Assembly: GCA_030448185.1 (NCBI GenBank) | Contig: JAUJNL010000004.1 | Location: 50,028 to 114,027, forward strand | Direction of reading: 5' to 3' | Length of the DNA: 64,000 nt | DNA from: Cytophagales bacterium | GTDB taxonomy: Bacteria > Bacteroidota > Bacteroidia > Cytophagales > 172606-1 | Shown: positions 8,795 to 17,681 of the stretch, piece after piece | Numbering within the stretch: the stretch's first letter is position 1 | Layout of the letters: each line of letters begins with the position of its first letter | Notes under the pieces: generated by a model | Told to the model about the DNA's origin: nothing | Database searches by the model: none | What the model saw: only the letters and a program-made list of their open reading frames with translations | Made by a program: the position numbers and the translations under genes

Positions 8795-8825
8795 GGACCT
8801 CAAACTAAAGCTTGATTTAGGGTCC
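8795..8825. repeat. Short insert unit in IS3 OrfA (class 3)
   Basis: About 31 bp with ends GGACC and GGTCC and an A+T-rich core containing AAAGCTT. It lies between codons for KVA and LEALKDKETLAEL. The core differs from the common class; only the bounding pentamers are shared. Confidence 0.7.
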
Positions 8826-8889
8826 AGAGGCGCTCAAAGACAAAGAGACATTGGCGGAATTGTCCAAACGGTTTGAAGTACATCCTACC

Positions 8890-8919
8890 GGACCAGCAGA
8901 CGATGTCAGCATCGGGTCC
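8890..8919 (+). repeat. Short insert unit in IS3 OrfA (class 2)
   Basis: Thirty bp beginning GGACCAGCAGACG and ending CAGCATCGGGTCC, between EVHPT and QIGKWKQDF. The same 30 bp occurs as an exact reverse complement at 9243-9272 in orfB of the same element. Confidence 0.85.
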
Positions 8920-9045
8920 AGATCGGTAAGTGGAAGCAGGACTTTGTAGAAAGAGCCGCCTCCGTATTTGAGAAGCCTTCGGAATCTGAATCAGAGGAGC
9001 AGATCGATCCGGATCAGTTGTACGCCAAGATCGGCAGGCTGGAAC

Positions 9046-9075
9046 GGAGCCGAAGATGAACAACGTATCAGGTCC
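9046..9075 (-). repeat. Short insert unit in IS3 OrfA (class 1)
   Basis: Thirty bp beginning GGAGCCGAAGATG and ending ACGTATCAGGTCC, after the codons for KIGRLE and before ENEFLKKSL. On the complement it starts GGACCTGATACGTTG and ends TCTTCGGCTCC, which ties it to the units in IS1 and IS630. Confidence 0.85.
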
Positions 9076-9132
9076 GGAGAATGAGTTTCTAAAAAAAAGC
9101 TTGAAGAAGCTGGCTTAAAGGAGCTTAGAGCA

Positions 9133-10014
9133 ATGATTGGTAGACAAAGCAAACTTAGTCTCAGGGCTCAATGTGAGTTGTTGGGGCTGCACCGGAGTAG
9201 CTGGTACTACCAGCCGGTGGCTGAAACCGAAGAGAACTTGCCGGACCCGATGCTGACATCGTCTGCTGGTCCGTTAATGCGGCTACTTGATGAGCGATAC
9301 TTGAACTATCCCACTGAAGGAGTACTGCAAATGCAGGATTATTTGCGCACTCAAGGCTATCAGGTCAATCATAAGCGCGTCAGAAGGCTGCTCAGAAAGA
9401 TGGGCATCATGGCCATCTTCCCTAAACGCAACCTGAGCAAGTTGGGAAAGGCTGAGTATGTGTATCCTTACTTGCTCAGAAATCTGGACATCAGTTACAG
9501 CAATCAGGTCTGGCAGCTCGACATTACTTATATACCAATGGCAAAAGGGTTTATGTACCTGGTAGCCCTCATTGATGTACATAGCCGGTTTGTAGTAGGT
9601 TGGGACATTTCTAACAGTATGGATGCTGACTGGGTGGTAGAAACGCTACAAGAAGCCCTTGCCCGTCACGGCAAACCCAGTATTGTCAACTCGGATCAGG
9701 GCAGCCAGTTTACCTGTAAGAAGTGGGTGGAGTGCCTGCTGGGACACCACATCCAGATCAGTATGGATGGGAAAGGCGGATCGCAGACCAGGGCCAGCAC
9801 TGGGATCCGAGCCATTGATAACGTTTACATTGAAAGACTATGGCGGACGGTTAAATATGACTATGTTTACCTGAGCCCGCCTGAAAACGGATGGGAGTTA
9901 TACCAAGGCCTGAAGGCTTTCTTTGAAAGATACAATTATCAGAAGTATCACCAAGGGATCGGCAGGAAATTACCCGTGACGGTCTACTACGACTCCCTGG
10001 CCAGTAGTGCCTGA
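9133..10014 (+). CDS. IS3-type OrfB integrase-core transposase with two in-frame short inserts
   Basis: The 293-residue frame is complete. An HTH_21 region (YLNYPTEGVLQMQDYLRTQG, NHKRVRRLLRKMGI) is followed by the rve core with D in WQLDITYIPM, D in IVNSDQGSQFT and E in DNVYIERLWRTVKY. Two segments are foreign to the family: PDPMLTSSAGP between EENL and LMRLLDE (33 bp, 9241-9273), and GSQTRASTGI between MDGKG and RAIDNVYIERLW (30 bp, 9778-9807), a few residues before the catalytic Glu. In known members GKG and RAIDN are adjacent. Whether the protein still works is unknown; OrfA is broken, so the element probably cannot move unaided. Confidence 0.88.
   Translation: MIGRQSKLSLRAQCELLGLHRSSWYYQPVAETEENLPDPMLTSSAGPLMRLLDERYLNYPTEGVLQMQDYLRTQGYQVNHKRVRRLLRKMGIMAIFPKRNLSKLGKAEYVYPYLLRNLDISYSNQVWQLDITYIPMAKGFMYLVALIDVHSRFVVGWDISNSMDADWVVETLQEALARHGKPSIVNSDQGSQFTCKKWVECLLGHHIQISMDGKGGSQTRASTGIRAIDNVYIERLWRTVKYDYVYLSPPENGWELYQGLKAFFERYNYQKYHQGIGRKLPVTVYYDSLASSA
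9243..9272 (-). repeat. Short insert unit in IS3 OrfB (class 2, inverted copy)
   Basis: Thirty bp beginning GGACCCGATGCTG and ending TCTGCTGGTCC, the exact complement of 8890-8919. With flanking bases the inserted length is 33 bp, so the frame is kept. Confidence 0.85.
9778..9808. repeat. Short insert unit in IS3 OrfB (class 3)
   Basis: About 31 bp bounded by GGATC and GGATCC, with a CCAGGGCCAGCACTGG core that is itself partly palindromic. The net insertion is 30 bp, in frame, splitting the invariant MDGKG/RAIDNVYIERLW. Confidence 0.8.
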
Positions 10015-10154
10015 GTCAAAATTTCAACTTAAAATCCCCAATTACTGGTCCTAAAAAGGGGCAGTACCTCAGTTTGGGAAGGAAGCCCATACCCGGGATA
10101 TCATGCTGCATTACCTTACCGTAAGAGTCATTCTCTTGCTGCTTCTGGCTATGT

Positions 10155-10517
10155 TCAAGATGCTGTCTCCAGGTCCTGCTGTTGGTGCAGGGTAGTAATG
10201 CCTTTTTTGACGGTGAGTTCTCCGAACACGTTCTGTGAAACAATCATTGCCGAACGACAATAAGAGCCTAGTAGTTTTACCGATCGAGGGTACCAATCGG
10301 CTACCACCCATTCCATATCGGCCGGCATCATGGCCCCCATCTTTCGCTGGTCCAGGAGCCAACGGGTGACTTTAAAGTCCCGAGCAATTGGCAGAATAGC
10401 CTCCCAGAGTTCCCAGTAGGCCTGGTTGAGTACAGGTCTGGTCCAGATCACAGCTAACAATTTATGCTGGGGCTCTACTTCCAGAAGAGTATGCTGAATC
10501 GTATAAGAATGCTGCAT
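10155..10517 (-). CDS. Hypothetical cytoplasmic protein (STAS/SpoIIAA-like size)
   Basis: A 120-residue protein with no signal peptide or membrane segment. It contains LLAVIWTRPVLNQAYWELWE and VTRWLLDQRKMGAMMPADME, a pattern I associate with uncharacterised proteins common in Hymenobacter and Spirosoma that resemble the STAS/SpoIIAA fold. The gene stands alone between the IS3 element and a permease gene. Function unknown. Confidence 0.6.
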   Translation of the reverse strand: MQHSYTIQHTLLEVEPQHKLLAVIWTRPVLNQAYWELWEAILPIARDFKVTRWLLDQRKMGAMMPADMEWVVADWYPRSVKLLGSYCRSAMIVSQNVFGELTVKKGITTLHQQQDLETAS

Positions 10518-10742
10518 TGGTTACTTTAATGTCTGGGAGAGCTAGCACTTCTATTGGAGAAGCGGGTAAAGAAGCAATTCATTCCAAAGCGATATACTAA
10601 AAACAGCCAATTTTCACGCTTTCACTTAACCCTTTTTCCCGTAAATTCTGTTGCGGCTCTTTTTAAGTGTCTATTTATTCGGGTGAAGCTCAACACCTAC
10701 CCAGAGGCATGTCAAATTTTTATTAGTGCAGGTTCAACTATG

Positions 10743-10770
10743 AAAAAGCACCGCGTTATACGGTGCTTTT
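10743..10770 (-). terminator. Intrinsic terminator downstream of the permease gene
   Basis: Stem AAAAGCACCG/CGGTGCTTTT with a short A+T-rich loop, 19 bp beyond the permease stop. Read leftwards it gives a stem with a T run (from AAAAA on the plus strand). It is nearly symmetrical and may work in both directions. Confidence 0.75.
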
Positions 10771-10788
10771 CGTAGCGAGTACGGCAAT

Positions 10789-13510
10789 TTATTCGGAGCG
10801 CAGACTCTTCACCGGATTCATCAACGCGGCTTTGATAGCCTGGAAACTGACGGTCAATAAGGCCACTACAGTTGCCAGTACACCGGCCAGGGCAAATACC
10901 CACCATTCAATGGCAATCCGGTAAGCAAAGTCTTGTAACCACTGGTGCATGGCATACCAGGCAAGGGGACTGGCAAGGATGATAGCAACCAGGACCAGCT
11001 TGAGAAAGTCTTTCGAAAGGAGGGCAACGACGCTAATAACCGAGGCACCCAGCACCTTGCGAACACCAATTTCTTTGGTCCGCTGCTCGGCAGTAAAGGT
11101 AGCCAGGCCCAGGAGGCCCAAACATGAAATGAAAATCGTAATCAGCGTGAAGTAGTTTACAATGCGCGAAGTGCGGACATCGGCAGAGTAGTTCCGCTGG
11201 AAATCTTCGCTCACCAGTGAGTAGGTAAAGGGTTCGTTAAGGCGCAGCTTTTTCCAGGTTTGTTCCAGAAACCCCAGTACGTGCTCCATCTCAGCTGTCT
11301 TGACATGGACAAGGAGATAGTTAAAATTGGGGCGGGTGCTCAGCAAAAAGGCAAAGGGCTGAATTGGTTGGTGCAAGTCCTCAAAGTGAAAATCCTTAAC
11401 TACCCCTATAATCTCGAAAGTATTGGTCTGGCCCTGAAAGGTAAAGTTTAATTTTTGACCTATCGCCTTCTCTATTGGAATAGCAAAATTGCGTAAGGTG
11501 GTTTCATTGACTACCATCCGATTACTAGTGTCGCCGGGAAACTGCCGGGAAAACAAGCGGCCGGACACTAACTCAAAATTCATGGTCTTGAGAAAATCGT
11601 AATCCACCACATTTATTTTGACCGATTGTAGTGCCTCCACAGTTTGGTCCGGACGGTAGAAGCTATAGGTATTCGGATTGGCAATACCGGGGTAGTAGAA
11701 AGCGCCAGCCGCGGCTACGACCTGATTGTTCCTGGTGATTTCTTCCCGATACGTTGCATAAATCTGCTGGGACTCCAAGCTCCGGAGCGGAATCGAAATT
11801 TGCTGCTGCTGAGTGAATCCCAGCGGTTTTTCCCGCATATAGCGCATCTGCTGCTCAATGACTAAGGTAGCCATGATCAGACTCACTGAAATGACAAACT
11901 GAAACACGACTAAGCCTTTTCGTAACGTCACGTCTGACCAGCCATGCACCAATCGCCCTTTTAACACCTGTACCGGATTGAAGCGGGACAAATAGAAAGC
12001 CGGATAGCTACCCGCCAGCAGTCCCGTCACAATAGCCAGTCCCAAAAAAGTCAGTAGTAGTTCCCAGGAAAACAGGTCTTTGAGGAACAATTGCTTTTCG
12101 GTTAAGGCATTAAATTCAGGTAGGGCGATTACCACTAAAATAACCGCGAGCACCTAAAATAACCGCGAGCACCAGCGATGCCACCGATAAGAGGATTGAC
12201 TCTCCCAGAAACTGCTGCAAGAGTACTCCTCGCCCGGCTCCCAATACCTTCCGCACCCCTACTTCCCCCGCCCGTTTGACGGCCCGGGCCGTAGAGAGAT
12301 TCATAAAATTGACACAGGCGATCAGTAACGTAAACAGGACGACCGAGGCTAATAAGTAGAGGTAGGCCGGGCTGTTGGTTGGCGTTACAATGTTTGGGAG
12401 CTGACTGTACAGGTGCAGCTTAGTCACGGGGATGAGAAACAATAATTTATTGAAACCAGCCGCTTTCAGGTCCTTGCCCGCATATTTGTCCACGAAGGCT
12501 GGGAGTTTTCGGGTAAGTTGAACGGGGTCCGCATCCGGTCGCAGACGCAGGTAGGTGTAGAAGATGTTGTTGCTGGAAAAATTTGCGTTCTGCTCGCGTA
12601 GCCTGTCACCAATGGTGCCGGCCGACAGCGGTACGAAAAAGCGGGCATCGATGTGCGACCGGTTGCCTTCATCCCGATATACGCCGGTTACCCGAAAGGT
12701 TTCGCCCTTCCCGGTTGAGCCGCCAATCTTGACCAATTGATTCAGGGCGGGGGTCCTGCCAAAGAGTTTATACGCTACGGGTTCTGACAGTACAACTGAG
12801 TTAGGCGCATGTAAGGCCATGCGTGCATCCCCTTCAAGGAATTGGTAGGTAAACAGCTCAAAAAAGGCTGGGTCAGCCTGGTATCCTTTGGTTTCGTAAA
12901 ATGCCTCTCCCCGTTGGTCGCCTTGCAGTGCCTGCAACAGCACTTTATTGTCCGAGGCATCGGGCCACAGGAGTCGGGTGACCTGCTCCACCTCGGGAAA
13001 TTCAGCCTGCAGTGCAGCCCCATAGGGTGCCGACAACATCGGCCATTCATTTCCCTGACCTGATGCAGAAATACCCTTGGTGTTCACCAGATACAAATAT
13101 TCGGCTTGCTTGTGATGAGCATCATACCCTAATTCACTGCGAATGTAAAGCAGTAGCAGGATACAGCTGGCCAGGCCAATTGACAAACCAGCTGCATTAA
13201 TAGCCGAGAAGGTTTTGTTGCGGATAGTATTCCGCCAGGCGATCTTAAAATAGTTGCGTAGCATGTCGGTATAATTTGCGTTGGGATAGTCGCTGAGGTT
13301 TCGTTTAATGATAAAAGGCCGCATTAAGCTTAATACATCCCGTACATAACGGACATTGGCTGCTTGTACCCCCTGGATTGCTAGTCGCTCCTGGTAGAGC
13401 TCTTCCAGATCACCCCGCATCTCTTCCAGTAAGTGCGGAACGCAGAACTGCTCCAGCAGCCAGGTAGCCCAGCGGGGTGGCTTAGATGTAGTATTGGTAG
13501 ATTCGTTCAC
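10789..13510 (-). pseudogene. FtsX/MacB-type ABC permease broken by a 19-bp tandem duplication
   Basis: This large permease would be about 900 residues. The N-terminal cytosolic part (LEEMRGDLEELYQERLAIQG) is typical of Cytophagales permeases paired with PadR regulators. A first transmembrane helix, a MacB periplasmic core and FtsX helices (LLIACVNFMNLSTARAVKRA) follow, then a second core/FtsX half ending LMNPVKSLRSE. The frame breaks at 12135-12172, where a 19-bp unit is repeated; deleting one copy joins SVASLVLAVILVVIALPEFN. The GTG at 13510 lies 12 bp after the PadR stop and is the likely start; an ATG at 13555 overlaps padR. It probably pairs with an ATPase encoded elsewhere to export lipoproteins, peptides or drugs. 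Coupling to PadR suggests stress-induced expression. Confidence 0.85.
12135..12172. repeat. 19-bp tandem duplication inside the permease gene
   Basis: Two perfect copies of CTAAAATAACCGCGAGCAC, end to end, within the codons for the helix SVASLVLAVIL. The length is not a multiple of three, so it shifts the frame. Loss of one copy by slippage would restore the gene. Confidence 0.92.
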
Positions 13511-13521
13511 AGTAACAACCG

Positions 13522-13848
13522 TTAGGGTAAAGCAATCCCGGGAATCAGCTCCCACATCTGGTTACGGATCTGGTGAATCTCCCGTAAAGCCTGACTGCCA
13601 GCCGGAGTAACCGAGTAGAGTCGTTTTCTTCGCCCGCCTCTTTCCCGGCTGACGCCTCCCATCTGAGAATAAACATACCCTTTCTCTGAGAGCCTGTTCA
13701 GAGCTGAGTGCACAGCCCCTAAGTTCACTGACCGGTTCATCTGCTTCTCTAATTCACTCACAATTGCAGCCCCATAGGCTTCTCCGTAACGTAAGGCTAC
13801 GGCAAGCAGCACTACTTCCTCAAACTCGCCTAAGTAAGTTCCTTTCAT
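13522..13848 (-). CDS. PadR-family transcriptional regulator
   Basis: A 108-residue winged-helix protein. It begins MKGTYLGEFEEVVLLAVALR, contains the PadR core LGAVHSALNRLSEKGYVYSQ and the wing GGRRKRLYSVTPAG, and lacks a long C-terminal dimerisation domain. It lies directly upstream of the FtsX-type permease with 11-12 bp between its stop and the next start, so the two form an operon. By analogy with PadR/permease pairs it probably represses its own operon until a ligand binds. Confidence 0.9.
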   Translation of the reverse strand: MKGTYLGEFEEVVLLAVALRYGEAYGAAIVSELEKQMNRSVNLGAVHSALNRLSEKGYVYSQMGGVSRERGGRRKRLYSVTPAGSQALREIHQIRNQMWELIPGIALP

Positions 13849-14592
13849 GGTAGTGAGTCAGGGAAACCTTTATTTATCCTGTATATGTATAACAAATCGA
13901 AGGCCAAAGGGAGGAAAGCCCTTCTGTTTACCGAAAAAGCCCTTGTGTAAACCTGTTTCCTTAGCAGTGCGTCCAGAACCGGACAAATAGTGGTCGCTAT
14001 AGAACAGTAACAAGCAGTTTTCTGAGCAGGAATGTTTTCCTGGAAGGGTAAACTTTATTAATCGACCCTTTCTTAAGACGTTTTTAGAACCAAAGGGAAA
14101 AAATAGAGCTACTCCCCTACCCTCTCTGAAAAAAGAATAAATAAAGTGGGACTGCAGGGGTTATTTTTTGTGACGGCTATTTCAACTGACGAAAGGGTTC
14201 ATAGGGAGCTATTCCCATAAAGATGGATCCAAAACGTAAAAGTCGACGCCTACAAACATCGCCAGTTTTAATTATTTCTAATCTGAAAAATAGGGCAAAA
14301 GTAGGCTGCAGGGGTTATTCGCTCTGTCAAACATCTAACCAGCTGGGAGCAGTCTTTGCATAAAGATGGATCCAATCGTAACCATCCAACTTGTTTTTTT
14401 AAATGACGTGTTAAAGTTGTTATCAGCTTTAAAGTTCAACAGGAAGAAACTGCTTTTTTCTTTAAAAATCTTATTACAAATTTCTATCAATTAATGTATC
14501 TTCCTTTCAGACTAGAATACGGTTCATTGATACGGCAGTCTATATCCTGCTGCCTTGGTTAGGAATTATAACCGTATCTTTTTTCCTTTCCC
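13849..14592. repeat. Gene-free stretch with two direct-repeat blocks
   Basis: Two related blocks occur at 14150-14232 and 14303-14375. Each starts with CTGCAGGGGTTATT and ends with CATAAAGATGGATCCAA, with diverged middles. I see no gene. The upstream part should hold the padR promoter. The repeats might be remnants of a tandemly repeated gene or regulatory module. Confidence 0.5.
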
Positions 14593-14945
14593 ATGCTACT
14601 CCAACTCCTGCTCTCAAAACCCTTAGTCCTGGTTTTGATCCTATTCCATGGACTATTACAATTTTGGTGGTTTACTAACCGAGCAGGAAAAATCGGCTTA
14701 ATTGACAACGAACTGCATATTAGCTACCCCTTTAGTTTTAATAAGCCCTACTCCGGATTCCTTTAAAACAAGCAACTCATTTCTCCATTGAGGTGCAGGG
14801 GGAAGAAATATGCCTGTGTTGCTTCTATCCGGCTTATCCTTCTCATATCCTGGTCAAAGAAATGTTTCCTATCCGAACCTTTACGGCGGATTGGTTCAAG
14901 CTCATTGCGATCTTAGAAGAAAAAGGAATTTTAGTGAATGGGTAA
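14593..14945 (+). pseudogene. Small membrane-anchored hypothetical protein, frameshifted
   Basis: Starts MLLQLLLSKPLVLVLILFHG, one hydrophobic segment, then WWFTNRAGKIGLIDNELHIS. It hits TAA at 14763. A shift of one base there continues as KQATHFSIEVQGEEICLCCF ... FTADWFKLIAILEEKGILVNG to a stop at 14943-14945. The two parts fit as one protein of roughly 115 residues. Family unknown. Confidence 0.5.
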
Positions 14946-15132
14946 AAGCGTTTGTTTACTTAGTAGTCAAAGGATGGTTTTAAGCTTCTTCAGTAAACAA
15001 GTACTCATTTTCGACTAGGCCTTTGGGTGGATTATCCATCCAGAAAAGAATGGCCAAAAGCTCCGTACAAATTTGAAGCTGGATGTTTTCTGTAGTTTTA
15101 TTTCCCTCAAATTTATTATTATTTCCCAATCA

Positions 15133-15636
15133 ATGGATATAACCAATCCTGGTGTATGGGGGTGCCCTGTTTTATTGCCTTTCTTCTGCTGGAACTCGCT
15201 TACAGCAAAACCCATGACCATTCCCATCTATACGAGTGGAAGGACCTAGCGGCCAGTAGTTTCCTGGGGACTAGGGGCAGTACTGATTGCCCCTTTGATC
15301 AAAGTGGTCTCCTCCGCCTTTCTTTTCAATTTAGTGTACGAGGCCTGTGTAATCCCCTTGTAAATGGCGAGCGTACGAATATCCTGGGTTACCCATCATT
15401 TGGTTGGGCTTGGTACATTTGGCTGATTTGCCAATTTTTGGACGACTTTACTATTACTGGTTTCACCGCCTGAACCATACGGTCCGTTTTTTATTTATGT
15501 AGTACACCACTCTTCCCTACATTTTAACCTGGGCACCGGCTTGCGCAATGGGTGGATTAGAGAGGTAATTAGTAAAATGTATAGGTTAACCATCACTTCT
15601 TGCGAGCAAAAAGTCTTTACCGACCTATTCTTCTAA
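15133..15636 (+). pseudogene. Sterol desaturase / fatty acid hydroxylase family protein, decayed
   Basis: Fragments in three frames fit the di-iron hydroxylase superfamily: a membrane stretch (LGAVLIAPLIKVVSSAFLFN), the motif YYYWFHRLNHTVRF and, after a shift, VHHSSLHFNLGTGLRNGWIR. The histidine boxes HRxxH and HH are those that bind iron in this family. Stops and frameshifts every 50-100 bp show that it is dead. Family members hydroxylate or desaturate lipids in the membrane. Confidence 0.65.
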
Positions 15637-15676
15637 TAATCTCTTTATTGGGTTCTAATCCTTTTTACGACTTCCT

Positions 15677-16245
15677 TCAAACACTTTGAAGGAGAGAACG
15701 GTCACGGATTTTTTTAGTGACTACGAATAGGATTACAATGCCTGCACTACGAAGGGAATGCTCAGGAGCTGTCTCATATTTAGAGCAGATTATCTTCGAA
15801 GGTTTCTTGGTTGAGCTTAAAAACTCATCCAGAAACCGTGAAAAGCACCATCCGATTAGGCTCTTCCGGTGGGCGTAAAACCACGCCTCATATAACATAA
15901 ATCCAAAAATAAAAGCTGGGAAGGCTGGCAGATTTCTTACTGAGGTATCGCCTAGGCAACGGGGATACGCGCCCATTCCTCTAACAGTAGCCGTTAACAG
16001 TCCGCAATGATCCTGGCCAAAGTGCCCCTTGAAGCAGCAGAAGTTGCCTCATATAATTGGGCGGATGGCGGGGAACTGATCCTTCCAAAAATAAAAGCTC
16101 AGGGAATCGCAGATTTCTTACTGAGTATTTCGGGATCCTAGGACACAATTTCTCTTAATGAGCCATCTGCCACATCGGCACGCAATCCTGCTAAAAAAAT
16201 CCAATGACCCATTCTCAATCGTACTGCGGTCCTTTACTAATCCAT
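15677..16245. other. Scrambled sequence with local duplications
   Basis: Several pieces recur. CCAAAAATAAAAGCT followed by GCAGATTTCTTACTGAG appears near 15902-15943 and 16085-16124. ATGATCCTGGCCA followed by AAGTGCCCCTTGAA appears near 16006 and again at 16543-16575. AAATCCAATGACCCATTCTC appears near 16197 and near 16680. TCCTTTACTAATCCATCT appears near 16229 and near 16631. A 99-codon minus-strand frame (15677-15976) spans part of it but has no recognisable family. The pattern is of short blocks copied and rejoined rather than ordinary gene decay. Confidence 0.6.
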
Positions 16246-16557
16246 CTCCACACCGAGTACTCCTCCATGCGGTTCGCCCTGTTCTTCCTGGCCGAGTACG
16301 CCGGGATGATCACCACGTCGGCCGTGTGCGTGGCCCTGTTCCTCGGTGGGTGGCACCTGCCGTACCTCGACTACCTGTGGCCGGCCCTGAGCGGGAACGT
16401 GCCCGGCCAGCCGGCGTCGGTCACCGACAGCCTGCTGGCCTGCGTCGTGCGGGCGCTGGTGTTCTTCGGCAAGACGATGGGGATCATCTTCCTGTTCATG
16501 TGGGTGCGGTGGAGCCTGCCGCGGTTCCGGTTCGACCAGATCATGATCCTGGCCAGG
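16246..16557 (+). pseudogene. nuoH: Internal fragment of NADH-quinone oxidoreductase subunit H, foreign composition
   Basis: Encodes HTEYSSMRFALFFLAEYAGM, LFLGGWHLPYL, and RALVFFGKTMGIIFLFMWVR WSLPRFRFDQIM, all NuoH core motifs (membrane subunit of complex I near the quinone site). Only the middle-to-C-terminal third is present, with no start or end. Base composition is far richer in G+C than the flanks (about two thirds by eye), and the sequence style fits Planctomycetota such as Gemmataceae. Both borders join short host segments that also occur nearby. It is either a captured fragment of foreign DNA or a chimeric join in amplification or assembly. Confidence 0.8.
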
Positions 16558-16574
16558 TGTCGAAGTGCCCCTTG

Positions 16575-17048
16575 AATTGGGGGCATTTTCTCCTCCAATC
16601 GTACCGATAGCTTTTTATCCTCCCTAGCAAGTCCTTTACTAATCCATCTTTCGGGTCCTAGGTGAGGAACGATAAAAAAATCCAATGACCCATTCTCCAG
16701 ACTGCGGTTTCCCGGTAGTAATCCCCGGATCGGGAGCATGGCAGAAAAACTGTGGTCCAAAGGTTTTTCATTACTGGGCTTTTGGAAATAGCCAACAATC
16801 CTTCCTTCGGCCAATTCCTGATGGAGGCAGGCTGAAGAAAGTTTTATCCCCCACTCAGTTAAGACTGCCGCTAGCCCCAGGGCCGGCTCCCAGAGCCCGG
16901 CTAAGGAAACCTGCTTAAAGAGCAGCGATCCGGTAACAGCTTGGCTCGGCTGGTAATGCACTTCTACCATTCCCCCATCGGAAGCAAGGTGAAAGGAAAG
17001 GTGCGTTAGTGCCCGAAAAGACGCTAAGTAGGTAAAGTGTGGGGGCAT
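16575..17048 (-). CDS. Hypothetical protein remnant, C-terminus replaced
   Basis: From ATG 17048 the frame reads MPPHFTYLASFRALTHLSFH, then SLAGLWEPALGLAAVLTEWG and FFIVPHLGPERWISKGLARE, before running antisense through the nuoH fragment. It has no domain I recognise and no signal peptide. The host part may be a truncated gene whose end was lost at the chimeric junction; it may also be non-coding. Confidence 0.3.
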
Positions 17049-17087
17049 ACCCGTAACAGATGATTACTGAAGGTGGAAACTCACTGG

Positions 17088-17513
17088 TTACTGCACTGAT
17101 TGATGTACTAGCTTCAGGTAGGGTGGGGATAAGAGAAGCCCTTGTAACTTATCAAGGGTTAATGGTTTTTGGAAGAAATGCTGGACGCCAAAGTGCTGAG
17201 CCTTTTTACAATCTTCCGGATGATGGGAACTAGATAACACGATTACTGTTACATGCTGCAAATAATTCTTAGCTTGGCAGCGCTCAAGTAATTCGAAACC
17301 ATTCATTCCGGGCATATTTATATCCAGAAACAGGAGCTGCAGAAGGTCCGCCTGCCCATGGGCAGCAGCCTCCCCAAGGCTTGCCAAAGCTTCTATGGGA
17401 TCACTGATAGCTTCAATCTGCACGGGTATTTGCCAGCTGGCAATCATTTTCCGGGTTATGAACAAATCAACCGGATCATCATCCACCAGCCAAATTTTAA
17501 ATATTTCTCTCAT
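17088..17513 (-). CDS. Single-domain response regulator (CheY-like)
   Basis: A 141-residue receiver domain without an output domain. Acidic pocket in WLVDDDPVDLF, phosphorylated Asp in QLLFLDINMPGMNGFELLER, Ser in VIVLSSSHHPED and Lys in FFQKPLTL. It starts at ATG 17513 (MREIFKIW). It lies in the same orientation as a second receiver, a kinase and an OmpR regulator, and may act in a phosphorelay with them or with the kinases at 1-4.5 kb. Confidence 0.88.
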   Translation of the reverse strand: MREIFKIWLVDDDPVDLFITRKMIASWQIPVQIEAISDPIEALASLGEAAAHGQADLLQLLFLDINMPGMNGFELLERCQAKNYLQHVTVIVLSSSHHPEDCKKAQHFGVQHFFQKPLTLDKLQGLLLSPPYLKLVHQSVQ

Positions 17514-17681
17514 AATACGGTTAGAACATTTTAGCACCATGCCCCAGAGGCCGACTTATTACACTGAGGCCAATAATAGGGTGCATGAGGACTTGCAGGA
17601 ATGGGCCTAATATTTTAATAATGAGTTCAGTAAAGGCAAAGTAGGTACGCCAGCTTTCTCCGGTTTAGGACTTATTTCGTT

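Larger units (their letters stand above)
8744..9118 (+). pseudogene. IS3-type OrfA (helix-turn-helix subunit), disrupted by three short inserts
   Basis: The ancestral product can be read as MKAKRKQYTSSFKAKVA, LEALKDKETLAELSKRFEVH, PTQIGKWKQDFVERAASVF and DQLYAKIGRLE, ending NEFLKKSLKKLA, a standard IS3 OrfA with a transposase-8 helix-turn-helix and leucine zipper. It is interrupted between KVA and LEAL (8795-8825), between HPT and QIGKW (8890-8919) and after GRLE (9046-9075). Each insertion shifts the frame. An A8 run at 9091-9098 is the expected site for frameshifting into OrfB. Confidence 0.85.
8679..10071 (+). mobile_element. IS3-family (IS150-like) insertion sequence
   Basis: Two-gene element of 1393 bp. 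The imperfect inverted ends start TGTGCTACTCCCC on the left and, on the complement, TGAGGTACTGCCCC on the right, both followed by TTAGGACCA and TA. No clear target duplication is visible. It carries five short insert units, three in orfA and two in orfB. Confidence 0.85.

Noticed and set aside
8795..9808. The repeated 30-bp GGACC-bounded units looked at first like CRISPR repeats or spacers.
   Set aside because: They are not in a regular array, have no constant spacers or cas genes, and each lies singly inside a transposase gene.
16204..16245. ATG at 16204 as a start for an intact nuoH gene.
   Set aside because: The first 14 codons come from shuffled host blocks; NuoH similarity begins only at 16246 and ends before the true C-terminus.
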